Shown: in pieces, positions 41,201-50,566 of the stretch | Layout of the letters: the number at the start of each line of letters is the position of its first letter | How positions within the stretch are numbered: the first letter of the stretch is position 1 | Source of the DNA: Apostichopus japonicus | Taxonomy: Eukaryota > Echinodermata > Holothuroidea > Aspidochirotida > Stichopodidae | NCBI RefSeq assembly: GCF_037975245.1 | Contig: NC_092565.1 | Coordinates: 18,641,999-18,705,998 of the forward strand | Reading direction: 5' to 3' | Length of the DNA stretch: 64,000 bases | Notes under the pieces: model-generated | What the model was told of the DNA's origin: nothing | What the model saw: only the letters and a program-made list of their open reading frames with translations | Databases searched by the model: none | Position numbers and translations under genes: made by a program

Positions 41201-44200
41201 TACACAGGACAATGAGTAATGAATATGAAAAGAGCAGATCTAACTACTATATATCTGAGGAAATATCCTCTTGGATTACAACATTATCTGGTTATCTAAC
41301 AGCCATTATAAACAGGACAATGAGGCTTTCAACCTCATATAACGCATAGTGTCTGCTTTGAGTGTTCTTCAAATTAGGCTTGAAGTTCCTTGAATCGCTG
41401 TCAACCTCGTATAATGCATAGTGTCTGCCTTGAGTGTTCTTCAAAGTAGGCTTGAAGTCCCTTGAACAGCTTTCAACCTCCTATAATGCATAGTCCCTGC
41501 ATTGAGTGTTCTTCAAAGTAGGCTTGAAGTTCCTTGAACAGCTTTCAACCTCATATAATGCATAGTCTCTGCTTTGAGTGTTCTTCAAAGTAGGTTTGAA
41601 GTTCCTTGAACAGCTTTCAACCTCATATAATGCATAGTCTCTGCTTTGAGTGTTCTTCAAAGTAAGTTTGAAGTTCCTTGAACAGCTTTCAACCTCATAT
41701 GACCCATAGTCTCTGCTTTGAGTGTTCTTCAAAGTAGGTTTGAAGTTCCTTGAACAGCTTTCAACCTCATATAATGCATAGTCTCTGCTTTGAGTGTTCT
41801 TCAAACTTCAAAGTAAGCTTGAAGTTCCTTGAACAGCTTTCAACCTCATATAATGCATAGTCACTGCTTTGAGTGTCCTTCAAAGTAAGCTTGAAGTTCC
41901 TTGAACAGCTTTCAACCTCATATAATGCATAGTCTCTGCTTTGAGTGTTCTTCAAAGTAGGCTTGAAGTTCCTTGAACAGCTTTCAACCTCTATAATGCA
42001 TAGTCTCTGCTTTGAGTGCTCTTCAAAGTAAGTTTGAAGTTCCTTGAACAGCTTTCAACCTCATATGACCCATAGTCTCTGCTTTGAGTGTTCTTCAAAG
42101 TAAGTTTGAAGTTCCTTGAACGGCTTTCAACCTCATATAATGCATAGTCTCTGCTTTGAGTGTTCTTTAAAGTAGGTTTGAAGTTCCTTGAACAGCTTTC
42201 AACCTCATATAATGCATAGTCTCTGCTTTGAGTGTTCTTCAAACTTCAAAGTAAGCTTGAAGTTCCTTGAACAGCTTTCAACCTCATATAATGCATAGTC
42301 TCTGCTTTGAGTGTTCTTCAAAGTAGGCTTGAGGTTCCTTGAACAGCTTTCAACCTCATATAATGCATAGTCTCTGCTTTGAGGGTTCTTCAAAGTAGGC
42401 TTGAAGTTCCTTGATTGTTTTTTCAACCTCATATAACGCATAGTCTCTGCTTTGAGTGTTCTTCAAAGAAGGCTTGAAGTTCCTTGATTGTTTATCAACC
42501 TCATATAACGCATCTAGTCTCTGCTTTCCATTTCATGCTATTTTACTCCATCTCATCTTCTGTGATATCCTTTTTCTCAGATATTTAATGTTTCATTTAT
42601 CTCACTACTAAAAAATAACCTTATCATCTTCACCACCCTCTTTCTATTTTCATTCTTTTTTTTGTTCTTTCATATTTCCTTTCGTCCTTTAGCGTCCTCC
42701 TAAGTCCCCAGCTATCGCACGTAACCCTTCAATGAGGCACCTTAAAGTATCATGCAGTAGTCGGGTTATCACTCACTCCAAGGATCGTGACAAAGCGAAA
42801 ACAGATCACAAACCAGTGAGTCAAACGACAAAACCGTAGATCTCTTCGAGATGATGGGTTTATATGACAAAGGAGTATTGGCGCGGCAAAAATTTGGGTG
42901 TAGTACGAAAGTTTACGAAAACCCCTCCTCGAAAAATTTGGATTCTAAATAGTGGGTTGTTTAAACATTTTGATGAATGAATTCAGGCAAATGACCTTTT
43001 AAGTACAGGGAAGGTATTTGTGGCATTTAGAGAGAATATTATGTTTCATGTAGCAAAGAAAAATTTGACTAAATCTTCTTTCCTGGCTTTTTACTATTCA
43101 ACTGTTAGGCTCTTTAACTACATGAGTCAGTACAGGGGTAACAGGATTAGATTTGCACACTGTCATTCTTAGACACTGTAAACAGAGGCTGCATTATTCA
43201 TAATGCAGAACTCTTACTTCCTAAGAGCTTCTGCTACCAGTGCAAGTAAGTAAGATAATTCTAGTTGTCTACGATTACAAACGTTTTCCTAATGCCAAAA
43301 ATAGTATGATTTTCATTTTTTGTTTATCAACTCAATTATGAAAGGCTTGACGAAAGAAAACAGATCAAATGAACGGTTACTCTATGGTTTTACAGCTATT
43401 TTTGTGGGCTAAACGAAAATAGAAGGCATCAAATATTCCAAACACGTTGGTATTTTTCCCCCAAAATTATATCAGAGGAGAGAAGATTGAAGAGCATGGG
43501 GCCATTGAACAATAATAAAAATGGTACTAAGTGAAGATGAATTGTCTATCTGTAACACTAATCAAGTATATTATATATGTGATCATAGTTCATCCCATAC
43601 CTAGTATAATCCAATATGCATGTTTTTCTGCATTTTTCTCTTTTTCATTTGGTGGCATATGCAAATTATCCTCACAAAGGTATAAATTTGGCTAACTTTA
43701 TTTTTCCCAGAATTTACCAAACTCACCCATCATTCCATCCAGCACAAATGCAAGCGATTGCACTAACCTGCAACTTTCAGTTCACATACCATTCCCGTCG
43801 CCTGCGGACAAACTGAAAATCACCAGGCAAAGGAAGACGTTGAAAGCAGTGAGTGTAAATTCATACTAGTTCACTATACTAGTCTTGGAGTTACATCTGC
43901 CTGTTCTTCATTCTGTCTGCTAGGCCTCGTGTCTCGCTTGATATGAGAAATTCTGAACCAATTCATGGGCAGACTCTGCAATTAAAAATGAATATATCGT
44001 TGAAGGTTCATGTGATATCATTTTTGCCATTAAAGTAGATATATTGTGTGGCATGATATGATACTTGTGTAGAACATCAACATTCATTCATCAGGTGAAA
44101 AGTGGTGTATTAACATTGTGAATTCATACTAGTTTATCATACTGCTGTAGTCTTTGAAAAACATCTACGTGGTTTTTTCATTCTGTCTGTTAGGCCTTGT

Positions 44201-46376
44201 GCTGCAGCTTGGCTTGACATAAGTACATTCTGCAATTAAAAATATTATATTATGGGTAAAGGTTCAAGTAAAATCAATTTTCTATTAAAATATAGACATA
44301 TATATTTGTTTTAATAATTATTTTATTTATTTATTATTTTGTGTGTGTGTGGTATGATACTTGTGGAGGACATCAAACAGTACAGACGGTCATCATGTGA
44401 AAATGGGTGTAACATTTGGAAGTTTGGATCTGACCTTGGTATTGTGTGTAACCACTGGGCAGTATATGCTTTATGGGTTAATCCATGCCAAATCAACAGA
44501 GGCCTCCACGTCGACCCTCTCAGAATCGCCTGAAATTGATATGGTGTCTTGCCACATGTCTCAAAGGATGAAAATGGGCAAAAAAGCATTTTAAAACGTT
44601 TTGGTTGCTAGGATATGGCCCCGCCTTGCAACCAAATCCAGATTGCTTTTTAAGAGCCCTAAATTTGTGTCAAGTTTGGAGGCATCTTTTGCATAAATGT
44701 AAAGTATTTTATGTCTGATATTGTGGAAGACATTGACCAGTCTTTTAATTTCAGCTAACTTTGAGAAAAATTTCTGGTCTCAATTTTCGGTAACAAGTAA
44801 TTGAAATGACAGAAAATGAGATAGGGGCCTTTTCTGGCCCTACTTTGAGTGTGCTCTATATTCACAAGCAAAGGCATGTTTGAGATTTAATTTGCATAGG
44901 ATGCTTTTCAAGTGGTAGTACAGTACTTGTACAGGAGAAGTGCAAAAAAATGTCAAGGGGGTCGTACGTTCTGTTTTACCTCCATGTTTTTTACGGACAG
45001 CACCCTCAAACTTAAGATGTCTTACTTCTGGCCCTAATTGGGGTCCAATTTGGGCATGTGGGTAAATTTCACTTTTCTTAAAAAAATCACCATTTTTCAG
45101 GAGTGTATTGACCCTATTTTTAAAAACTCAAATCAAAAGTTTGTGTACTTATGTATGTTATCTACTCAAATTTTTGACTCGAAAATTGCGAAAATCATGC
45201 ACTTCATATGTATGAAAATGCTTCCACAGGCCCCGATTTGAGTAATTCAAATGACAATAACTTCTTAGAATTAGCATACAGGTGCTTAACAATTAAGAGG
45301 GTGGTACACAAGTATCAGGGCTACCAATAAACTGCATTTTCAGGGTCGTATGCCCAACGATGCTTGTGAACAGCGCCCTCAAAAATTACATTTTACCAAT
45401 ATTTTGGGCTATTATATTAAAGGGAGCAATTTGTGTGACACAGCATTATCTTGCATAGTAAAATGGTATAAGTTATATAAGTGAGGCCACCATATGTCCT
45501 TTCATAGCAAAAATCATAATTTTTTTAATGCAATCTTTCCTCTATTGTATCAGACACCTAAGAAGCTTAGACAAACGCCATCTAGGAATTCCCGCCGGAA
45601 AGTTCTTGGGGAAAAGAACTCTGAGCTTTCCTTCAGCACCACTATGAGCAGTAACAGTTGGAAACCTGGAAGAAATACATCTATCAGCTCTGTGGGATCA
45701 AGCTGCCCATCCTACACCGATTTCTCGGTAAGTTGTCAAAACGTTGCTAATGTTGAGCACCGTAGGGTCGTCCAGGCTGTCATGGGTGTGACCGTGTCCT
45801 ACAGAAGTAAAGCATTTGAATCATAGGACAGAAGTAAATTGCCATGCTTTGGTCTGATCTTGAAAACCTTGTCACTTTTGTATGCTGGAATTTATTTAAA
45901 TTGCAGGATTAGCTGCAAAGCTCTTTGGTACAGCTTGAATCCTGCAGGTTTTTTTTGAGGTTGATGCTTGTGTTAAGATAACTGATTCCTTTCCTGTTTA
46001 ACACTTACAATTTTAACAAACATATTCAAAACATAATTTGAACTTTGAAACTGTATTACTCAAGCTACTGGATTACATCGTTGTGGGAATTTTTGCAAAT
46101 AAGCAACAAACAAATTTGATCATGTTTGACTCAAGAACTCTGCTTTTAAGAATTTAGGTCAAAAGTATCCCTAGGTTTTGTTTGCAATGTGCTCCTTGAT
46201 CCATTTTTGCAAATTATTCCAAATCAGAATGGAGTAGAACAATTTCATATCTGTTCCATAATATTTCTAACTTTGGTTCACAGAGACATTTAGACAGTGA
46301 AAATCGTCAGTACTGTCTGAGCAGCAGTGTAGTGACCAGCCCACAGCGCTCCCATTCCAGAGTGACGGGCATGTAA
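27711..46376 (+). CDS. PRC1: PRC1: antiparallel microtubule cross-linker (Ase1/MAP65 family), 15 coding exons
   Basis: Rebuilt by eye as 27711-27727, 28965-29220, 30562-30795, 31046-31216, 32115-32261, 32807-32954, 33424-33560, 34409-34504, 35882-36028, 37035-37151, 39196-39303, 42693-42815, 43711-43848, 45554-45727 and 46284-46376: 2106 nt, 701 residues. Every junction is GT/AG and the frame stays open. The protein matches vertebrate PRC1 in order: an N-terminal dimerisation coil with [12 protein letters not shown], rod segments with [12 protein letters not shown] and [14 protein letters not shown], the spectrin-like microtubule-binding domain (about 345-465) with DPNRFNNRG and QWEGQNG, a basic Cdk-site tail (471-490), and a disordered Ser/Pro-rich C terminus. 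PRC1 cross-links antiparallel microtubules at the anaphase midzone, recruits KIF4A and is needed for cytokinesis. It is longer than the ~620-residue human form, with extra length in the tail. The Cdk sites and promoter elements fit cell-cycle control. Isoforms cannot be judged. Confidence 0.93.
28965..29220 (+). CDS. PRC1: PRC1 coding exon 2
   Basis: Acceptor TACTGTCAG, donor GAG/GTATCT. Encodes residues 6-91, the N-terminal coil used for dimerisation and partner binding, including the family signature [11 protein letters not shown]. Confidence 0.92.
29221..30561 (+). other. PRC1 intron 2
   Basis: A 1341-bp intron. Apart from a foldback repeat (listed separately) it holds only AT-rich unique sequence. 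Confidence 0.8.
29870..30140. repeat. Diverged foldback (inverted-repeat) element in PRC1 intron 2
   Basis: GATTATGTAATCGACCTGCC near 29877 is mirrored by GGCAGGTCGATTATGTAATC near 30116. An inner pair, CTCTTTGTGTGAATGCTG near 29979 and CAGTGTTTGCACAAAGAG near 30034, extends the inverted repeat. The arms are about 120-130 bases each, imperfect, with a short loop. It looks like an old foldback MITE. No target-site duplication was identified. Confidence 0.6.
30562..30795 (+). CDS. PRC1: PRC1 coding exon 3
   Basis: Acceptor TTTTTAG, donor AAG/GTACTG. Encodes residues 92-169, beginning [12 protein letters not shown]. The charged heptad-rich block with K-K-E-R-M and the L-C-D-I-L motif align with the human rod domain. 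Confidence 0.92.
31046..31216 (+). CDS. PRC1: PRC1 coding exon 4
   Basis: Acceptor ACTCGCAG, donor GAG/GTAACA. Encodes residues 170-226, with the strongly conserved [14 protein letters not shown] followed by SLSMEN of the spectrin rod. Confidence 0.93.
32115..32261 (+). CDS. PRC1: PRC1 coding exon 5
   Basis: Acceptor TTACTCAG, donor GTT/GTAAGT. Encodes residues 227-275 with the I-W-N-R-L-Q-F motif (human L-W-D-R-L-Q-I). Confidence 0.92.
32807..32954 (+). CDS. PRC1: PRC1 coding exon 6
   Basis: Acceptor ATTTTGCAG, donor ACG/GTAAAC. Encodes residues 276-324 plus one base. Contains [12 protein letters not shown], matching the human W-D-Q-C-F-Y-S block. The trailing G joins AC of exon 7 to give Asp. 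Confidence 0.93.
33424..33560 (+). CDS. PRC1: PRC1 coding exon 7
   Basis: Acceptor CGTCAG, donor GAG/GTAATA. Encodes residues 325-370 (D-E-Y-T-E-E-L-L onward), ending M-L-E-F-E at the start of the microtubule-binding spectrin domain. Confidence 0.92.
34409..34504 (+). CDS. PRC1: PRC1 coding exon 8
   Basis: Acceptor TTCTTCAG, donor AAG/GTATGT. Encodes residues 371-402, with D-P-N-R-F-N-N-R-G. The Arg at about residue 378 corresponds to a microtubule-contacting arginine of human PRC1. The exon end is duplicated downstream in the intron. Confidence 0.92.
34483..34611 (+). repeat. 70-bp tandem duplication spanning the exon 8 / intron 8 boundary
   Basis: ACTAAACAAAGACTTGCC then TAGGTA(T/C)GTAATTAACCCAAC and TTGAAACATTA occurs from 34483 and again from 34553. 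The second copy keeps a usable donor (TTAG/GTACGT), but its lysine codon AAG has become TAG. Confidence 0.9.
35882..36028 (+). CDS. PRC1: PRC1 coding exon 9
   Basis: Acceptor ACTTTTCCAG, donor AGG/GTGAGT. Encodes residues 403-451, [13 protein letters not shown] and [11 protein letters not shown], the second half of the spectrin domain. Confidence 0.93.
37035..37151 (+). CDS. PRC1: PRC1 coding exon 10 (Cdk-site and basic segment)
   Basis: Acceptor ATCCTAG, donor GGG/GTAAGA. Encodes residues 452-490. It holds three full Cdk consensus sites: T471-P-N-K, T480-P-N-R and T484-P-K-R, within a Lys/Arg-rich stretch that should serve as nuclear localisation signal and microtubule-contacting tail. Confidence 0.92.
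37152..39195 (+). other. PRC1 intron 10
   Basis: A 2044-bp intron with a long (TA)n at 38117-38246. A 94-codon open frame at 38498-38782 has no conserved features I recognise and is not called as an exon. Confidence 0.75.
38117..38246. repeat. (TA)n microsatellite in PRC1 intron 10
   Basis: About 130 bases of TA repeats with a few AA and GATA/CTA interruptions. Confidence 0.97.
39196..39303 (+). CDS. PRC1: PRC1 coding exon 11
   Basis: Acceptor TTCCACAG, donor ACG/GTAGGT. Encodes residues 491-526, rich in Gly, Ser, Pro and Met with S-P-R motifs, as expected for the disordered tail. Not conserved enough to confirm by homology; support is from phase, frame and splice sites. Confidence 0.7.
39304..42692 (+). 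other. PRC1 intron 11
   Basis: A 3389-bp intron. The first 2 kb is AT-rich without recognisable elements, with a C-run patch at 39615-39640. The last third is a 72-bp minisatellite, listed separately. Confidence 0.75.
41326..42529 (-). repeat. 72-bp minisatellite, ~16 copies, in PRC1 intron 11
   Basis: The unit starts CTTTCAACCTCATATAATGC and continues through CTCTGCTTTGAGTGTTC to TTGAAGTTCCTTGAACAG. It recurs about sixteen times at 69-73 bp spacing, with two copies bearing a 12-base AAACTTC-type insertion. Since 72 is a multiple of three, the minus strand stays open as repeats of [20 protein letters not shown]. The first and last copies are the most diverged, and central copies are nearly identical. 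Confidence 0.97.
42693..42815 (+). CDS. PRC1: PRC1 coding exon 12
   Basis: Acceptor CCTTTAG, donor CCA/GTGAGT. Encodes residues 527-567, basic and Ser-rich with P-K-S-P-A-I-A-R. Phase 0 at both ends, so it could be skipped without a frameshift. Tail region, weakly conserved. Confidence 0.68.
43711..43848 (+). CDS. PRC1: PRC1 coding exon 13
   Basis: Acceptor TTTTTCCCAG, donor GCA/GTGAGT. Encodes residues 568-613, ending [17 protein letters not shown]. The overlapping 66-codon frame from 43616 is in another frame and is not the product. Confidence 0.75.
43851..44411 (+). repeat. ~265-bp tandem duplication in PRC1 intron 13
   Basis: Copy 1 (about 43851-44113) and copy 2 (about 44114-44411) share, in order: ATTCATACTAGTT, CATTCTGTCTG.TAGGCCT, CTGCAATTAAAAAT, AAGGTTCA, GATATGATACTTGTG or GTATGATACTTGTG, GAACATCAA or GGACATCAA, and CATCA.GTGAAAA..GGTGTA. 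The copies are substantially diverged. Confidence 0.8.
44412..45553 (+). repeat. Unclassified internally repeated sequence in PRC1 intron 13
   Basis: GGGTCGTA(C/T)G followed by ACAGC.CCCTCAAA occurs near 44961 and again near 45345, with related GGCCCTA or TTTGGGC words near 44831-44842 and 45027-45050. This suggests an old interspersed repeat with internal direct repeats. Class not recognised. Confidence 0.35.
45554..45727 (+). CDS. PRC1: PRC1 coding exon 14
   Basis: Acceptor TTGTATCAG, donor TCG/GTAAGT. Encodes residues 614-671, [12 protein letters not shown] then S-I-S-S-V-G-S-S and Y-T-D-F. The latter matches the conserved S-I-N-S-V-A-S-T-Y-S-E-F block near the human C terminus. Confidence 0.88.
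46284..46376 (+). CDS. PRC1: PRC1 terminal coding exon 15
   Basis: Acceptor GGTTCACAG. Encodes residues 672-701 (R-H-L-D-S-E-N onward) and stops at TAA, 46374-46376. Ser-rich and phase-compatible with exon 14. Confidence 0.78.
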   Translation, partial: RHLDSENRQYCLSSSVVTSPQRSHSRVTGM

Positions 46377-46744
46377 ACACCACACAGGGATCTAGCCATC
46401 GTAAACTACCGCTACGGGAGGAAAAATGTTCGTATTTGTGAATCGGTCTCAGACACTTCTTGCTTAAGCTGAAATACTTGAAATGGAGTTGCAGGTGTTT
46501 CTGGGGAGAGATCAACGACTGGTCAATATTTGTTCTGGTCTTAAGTGTTTTTTATTGTATTGAGACATAAACCCAAACAGCATCTTTAGCTTATATATGA
46601 TAGGGATTTTGTGATAACAATGCAACTACTCCAACCAGCTAAGAAAAAAATCTTGGGCTGTTTTGAAGATATTCTAGTTAAAAAGTTGTACCTAGTAGCT
46701 GTCAGTCAAAGTTTTTGCATTTTCTCTCTTGATTTTGTTTTCTT

Positions 46745-46950
46745 CATGTTTTCAAGGTAGAATGTTAACAGCATTGACATTGAAAACCATAGCCATCCTC
46801 AGATCATGTCAAGAAAATGTGTAGTAAGACATAAAAAGACATAAGAAGCTGGGGCACATGTGCGTTAGTGATGTCATATTTAGACTTGGTCAAGTCTTCA
46901 GGCTCATCTGTGAAGGCTCTTAAAAACTGAGATATCTCCCAAATGGAATC
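46745..46950 (+). repeat. Dispersed repeat, relative of 8000-8260
   Basis: GTAGAATGTTAACAGCATTGACATTGAA-type start and a later GGGGCACATGTG..AGTGATGTC block align with the copy at 8000-8260. If the PRC1 3' UTR extends this far, the repeat would be transcribed. Confidence 0.5.
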
Positions 46951-48120
46951 AGATTTTTCCTAGCTGTGTGGGGAAGTTGTCGATACTATAGCGATGGTTG
47001 GGTTTGTGTCTCCTTGAACACTGCAGTTGGTGTTGAAGTTGACACAGTCTGCTGACACTGCATTTGTTAGTTCAAAGAAAGTTAAGGTACTTGAAGTTAA
47101 AATCTGCTCGTTTAGTTAAAAGAAAATCCACAGCAGATGTGATATTAAGCATAAACATTTGCCAACGATAAAAGTTAAAACGTTGAAGTACAGTAAGGTT
47201 GTGGACCACGAAATTTTCTGTATCGGATTAAACGGTTAATTTAATTAGCAGCATCTAAATGGTTCCATTTGTTAGAATAATAGTATATCCAATGATATGT
47301 AAATACTATATCACTTTGTCAGAGTGACACAAAGTTAGAAAACCAAGTTGCAATATGCAGCTTTAATGCAAATCAGGTTGAACTGCTGTACTGAACTGGT
47401 AATCTTCAAGGCATAAACTATAGTAGAACTCTCTTGGAAAATGGTGGAAAAAATTTTCTTAAAACTTGTCTTAAGGCTTAAAACTTAAATATTTCAGCAA
47501 ATATGGGACGTATGACATCGTCAGTGTTCATTCGTCATTCTTGTAAAACAAAGGTCGCTTTAATTCCGTCTCATTGAAAACACCTGCCATTCGGAGCAGA
47601 AAGTGTTCGACAGACGTTTGAAATACCTTTTCAAAAGAATGCAGGAGTTTGCGCAAGTTTGGAAGAGTATTATAGAGTTTTCACTGTTGTGTTTATGGTG
47701 ATTAACTTCTCCAAACGTAGCCCCAACAGTCTTGCAATTAAAAATGTACGTTGTGGATCCAGTGCTACTTTTCTCTTAATCCTGGATATTTATCAACTGA
47801 ACTTCTGTGACAAAGCTACTTACCCTGTATAGAAAGAACGGTTGTACTTTGTTGTTCAAATAAGTTTCTCAAGTATGCAAAATTTAATCAGTTTATTAAG
47901 TTCGCTTTTCATTCAAGAAACAGACCATTTATGAATTCCCTACTCTGTAAGGCAGTATTCACAAATGTTTCTCGTAACGGCAAACCTTTATTGGCACTTT
48001 TTTTTTCTTTTCTTTCTCATTTACGTTTTTTTCTCACATTTAAAGCTTGGCAAAGAAATAATACAAAATACAGGAATTAGAAACAGTAGTGGCAAGAAAG
48101 TAAAGTAAAATATTCTTTAG

Positions 48121-48216
48121 TTCTGCATCATAGATTAAATTACTTGAATGGTTGCTGGGTGGAAGATCAATTCTGCATAGAATAAATTACTGGAATGGTT
48201 GCTGGGTGGAAGATTA
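48121..48216 (+). repeat. ~50-bp tandem duplication
   Basis: TTCTGCAT, ATTAAATTACTTGAATGG and GGTTGCTGGGTGGAAGAT in the first copy are repeated directly after, as TTCTGCATAGAATAAATTACTGG and the same TTGCTGGGTGGAAGAT ending. Confidence 0.85.
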
Positions 48217-49871
48217 AGCAAGTCTTTATGATTTTTTAGTACAGAGACCTGTGTACTAAGGGTCTTCAGTATTGCTGCTTCTAAGTTTACAGTTTTGGAA
48301 AAATGACATTAAACAAAAAAATTGTTTTGCTGTCCAGAGTATCTCTAACATTGTGAAGGGTGAAAATGTTAATATATCAACGCTAGAGAAATGATCTGAA
48401 AGAGGTAATAAGAGATGCGGTAACTTTTGCTCATAGCTGACCATTTTTTATCTCCGGCCCGGTACGTTAGAGGTCAGTACTGATGATCCTTAGATATAAC
48501 AGATAGATTCAAGGCATAAAATGATGGGGGAAGTGCCATCATGGCTCACTGTATGTAGTCTGTATCTAGCCTCCACGTAACGTAAAAATGTAAACTTGAT
48601 TGCAAAAATCATTCTAATGTCTATTTTCATTTTGATAATGCAATTCAATCAATCGACTGAACTTGATTTCACTGAATATTCTAAAGTTAAAAATGATAGT
48701 CATTGTTTTAAGAATGTAACAAGTTACATCCACATGTAAACTCTGATTTACTTTATGTTTATATTTTCTCAGTTAAAGTTTTTTGCAAGTGAGATTTGGA
48801 GATACCACCAATAACACAATAAATAATAGTGTGGTGTTATCAGTGTTAAACGGTGACAAATGAATTGTGTATGTTGTAAACTAATACATGCAGTCCTCAG
48901 CTAGCCATTCCATGACTCAATCTGCACTTTGGTAAATTCGAAGTTAATGAATTAATACAGTGAAGTCAGGATTGATGATGATTTAGTGCTTTCATTCTGT
49001 ATACATAGTAACTATTTTATGAATTTCTTTTATCGTCTGATACTACTGAGGTTCTGTGTACAAGAAAGAAACCACTGCTAAAATTCTTTGAATAGTTTGT
49101 ATAGCAATATTTGGTATGACATTTGTTATGCTGTAAATCTGCTAAATTATTCCCTGGAGTGATACACCATGATTCAGGCTTGGCAGATGGCATCCTAATA
49201 CAGGTTATTGTAATGTTAGTTGACTATTAGTCTCCTTTACAACCAGCCACAAAAGCACCGTTTTATCTAATAGAGTAAGCAGAACTTGACAAAATAATTT
49301 GGTACTCTCCATTACAAACTACATTCCCTTCTACTCCCCTTCTTTACCCATAAACCACCAATGTCTGGTACAATCCCTGGTTTGGGTCACGCTTCAAGAA
49401 GAGGTTTGTCTGTTGGCCTATCTATACCTATATATTCATAACACAGAAGAAACACTGTAATAGAGCCCCTGATGGATTCGAATAGCATTAGGTTTGTAAA
49501 TAGGTGGTGGTATGTTTTTACTCGTAAGGTTAGAAATGTGATCTTTACATTAATATCTGTACATAATAAATGCTTTTTGCTGTTTTACAAACTAAAAGTG
49601 GTCTGTTTTCTTTGTCATTTTGTGTTATTGCTGTATCTTGGCCTTTATATTAACTACACTTCAATATACAGCTAATCAGGTAAGATGTTATATTGTAGTA
49701 TTGACTGTGTTGTCAAAGATCATCTGTACTATCAGCCCCAAATGTTTAGCATGCTAAACATTGCAAGAACTTTTAAGAATAACTTTCCCTTGATGTTCTG
49801 ACACATTAGTTCCCGACTCTGGTTAGTGATAGAGCTGAAATGCCTCAATATTTGAAAACAGCAATGAAATT

Positions 49872-49928
49872 TTTCGCTAGAATGGCTTTCAAGCTCGTGT
49901 TCTAGCTACCAACTGAGCTAACCAGCCC
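49872..49928 (-). repeat. tRNA-like fragment (A box only), probable SINE or tRNA pseudogene piece
   Basis: On the minus strand the sequence opens GGGCTGGTTAGCTCAGTTGG, a perfect RNA polymerase III A box in tRNA context. The following bases do not form an anticodon arm and no B box is found, so it is not a working tRNA gene. Confidence 0.5.
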
Positions 49929-50261
49929 ATTAATATTTGACAACTCATAACCGCATATTAAATGTATGTCATAACTGTATCAAGTATATACTGTACAAAT
50001 AACACCTTTGTCATCAAGATTGCCAAAAATTAGAGCTAATTTATTGTGAATACAACTTAGTTTAATAATAATAATACATTTATGTAGCACTAAATTCAAC
50101 TCTGGAAGAGCAACGATCTAAAGTGTTTTACAAAAACAGTTATTATCACATATTAAGAAGAAGCCTGATTATAAAAGAAATGCCTATTATTTGGACCTAA
50201 AGCTTATGACAGAAGTCAATTTTTCTAATAGACAGACGGAGCGATTTCCAATGGACGGTAC

Positions 50262-50552
50262 CAGGCGCGTAGCCAGGAATTTGCCAAGGGAGGGACGAAA
50301 CTGTAGATTCGGCATTGCAAACTATCTAAGCTGAGCGTCACCATGGTTGGCGTGAAGCGTACAAGAAAATTTTGGCTGTAAATGCCTCCCAGATCGCTGG
50401 AAATGGCACTTCCCAGGCCTTGTAAGTTGCATTTTAGCATTTTCTCTTTTGAAAATACTAGCGATATCATAAAAACATTAAAAAATTTTTTTTTAAATAT
50501 GCTCAAGGGGGGGCGGCTGCCCCCTTCGCCCCCCCCCTTGGCTACGCGCCTG
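50262..50552 (+). mobile_element. Intact hAT-like miniature element (family A reference copy) with 8-bp TSD
   Basis: The ends are CAGGCGCGTAGCCA and TGGCTACGCGCCTG, a perfect 14-bp inverted repeat. The 8-mer GACGGTAC flanks both sides (50254-50261 and 50553-50560). The interior holds the family core (CTAAGCTGAGCGTCACCATG, GCGTACAAGAAAATTTTGGC, GCCTCCCAGATCGCTGG, CAGGCCTTGTAAGTTGCA, ACTAGCGATATCATAAAAAC) and a G/C-run stem just inside the right end. At 291 bp with no open transposase it is non-autonomous. The 8-bp duplication and CAGG termini fit the hAT superfamily. Confidence 0.93.
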
Positions 50553-50566
50553 GACGGTACCAAATT

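Larger units (their letters stand above)
46377..50261 (+). other. Probable PRC1 3' UTR and convergent intergenic space
   Basis: No coding exon recognised. AATAAA hexamers on the plus strand occur near 48181, 48819 and 49565, so the PRC1 transcript end cannot be fixed from sequence. Two short repeats and a tRNA-like fragment within are listed separately. Confidence 0.5.

Noticed and set aside
41481..42441. Four minus-strand frames of 62-107 codons with a 24-residue repeat
   Set aside because: They are translations of an intronic 72-bp minisatellite; frame openness follows from the unit length being a multiple of three.
43616..43816. 66-codon frame overlapping PRC1 exon 13
   Set aside because: The exon reads open in a different frame that matches the phase of its neighbours and ends at a good donor.
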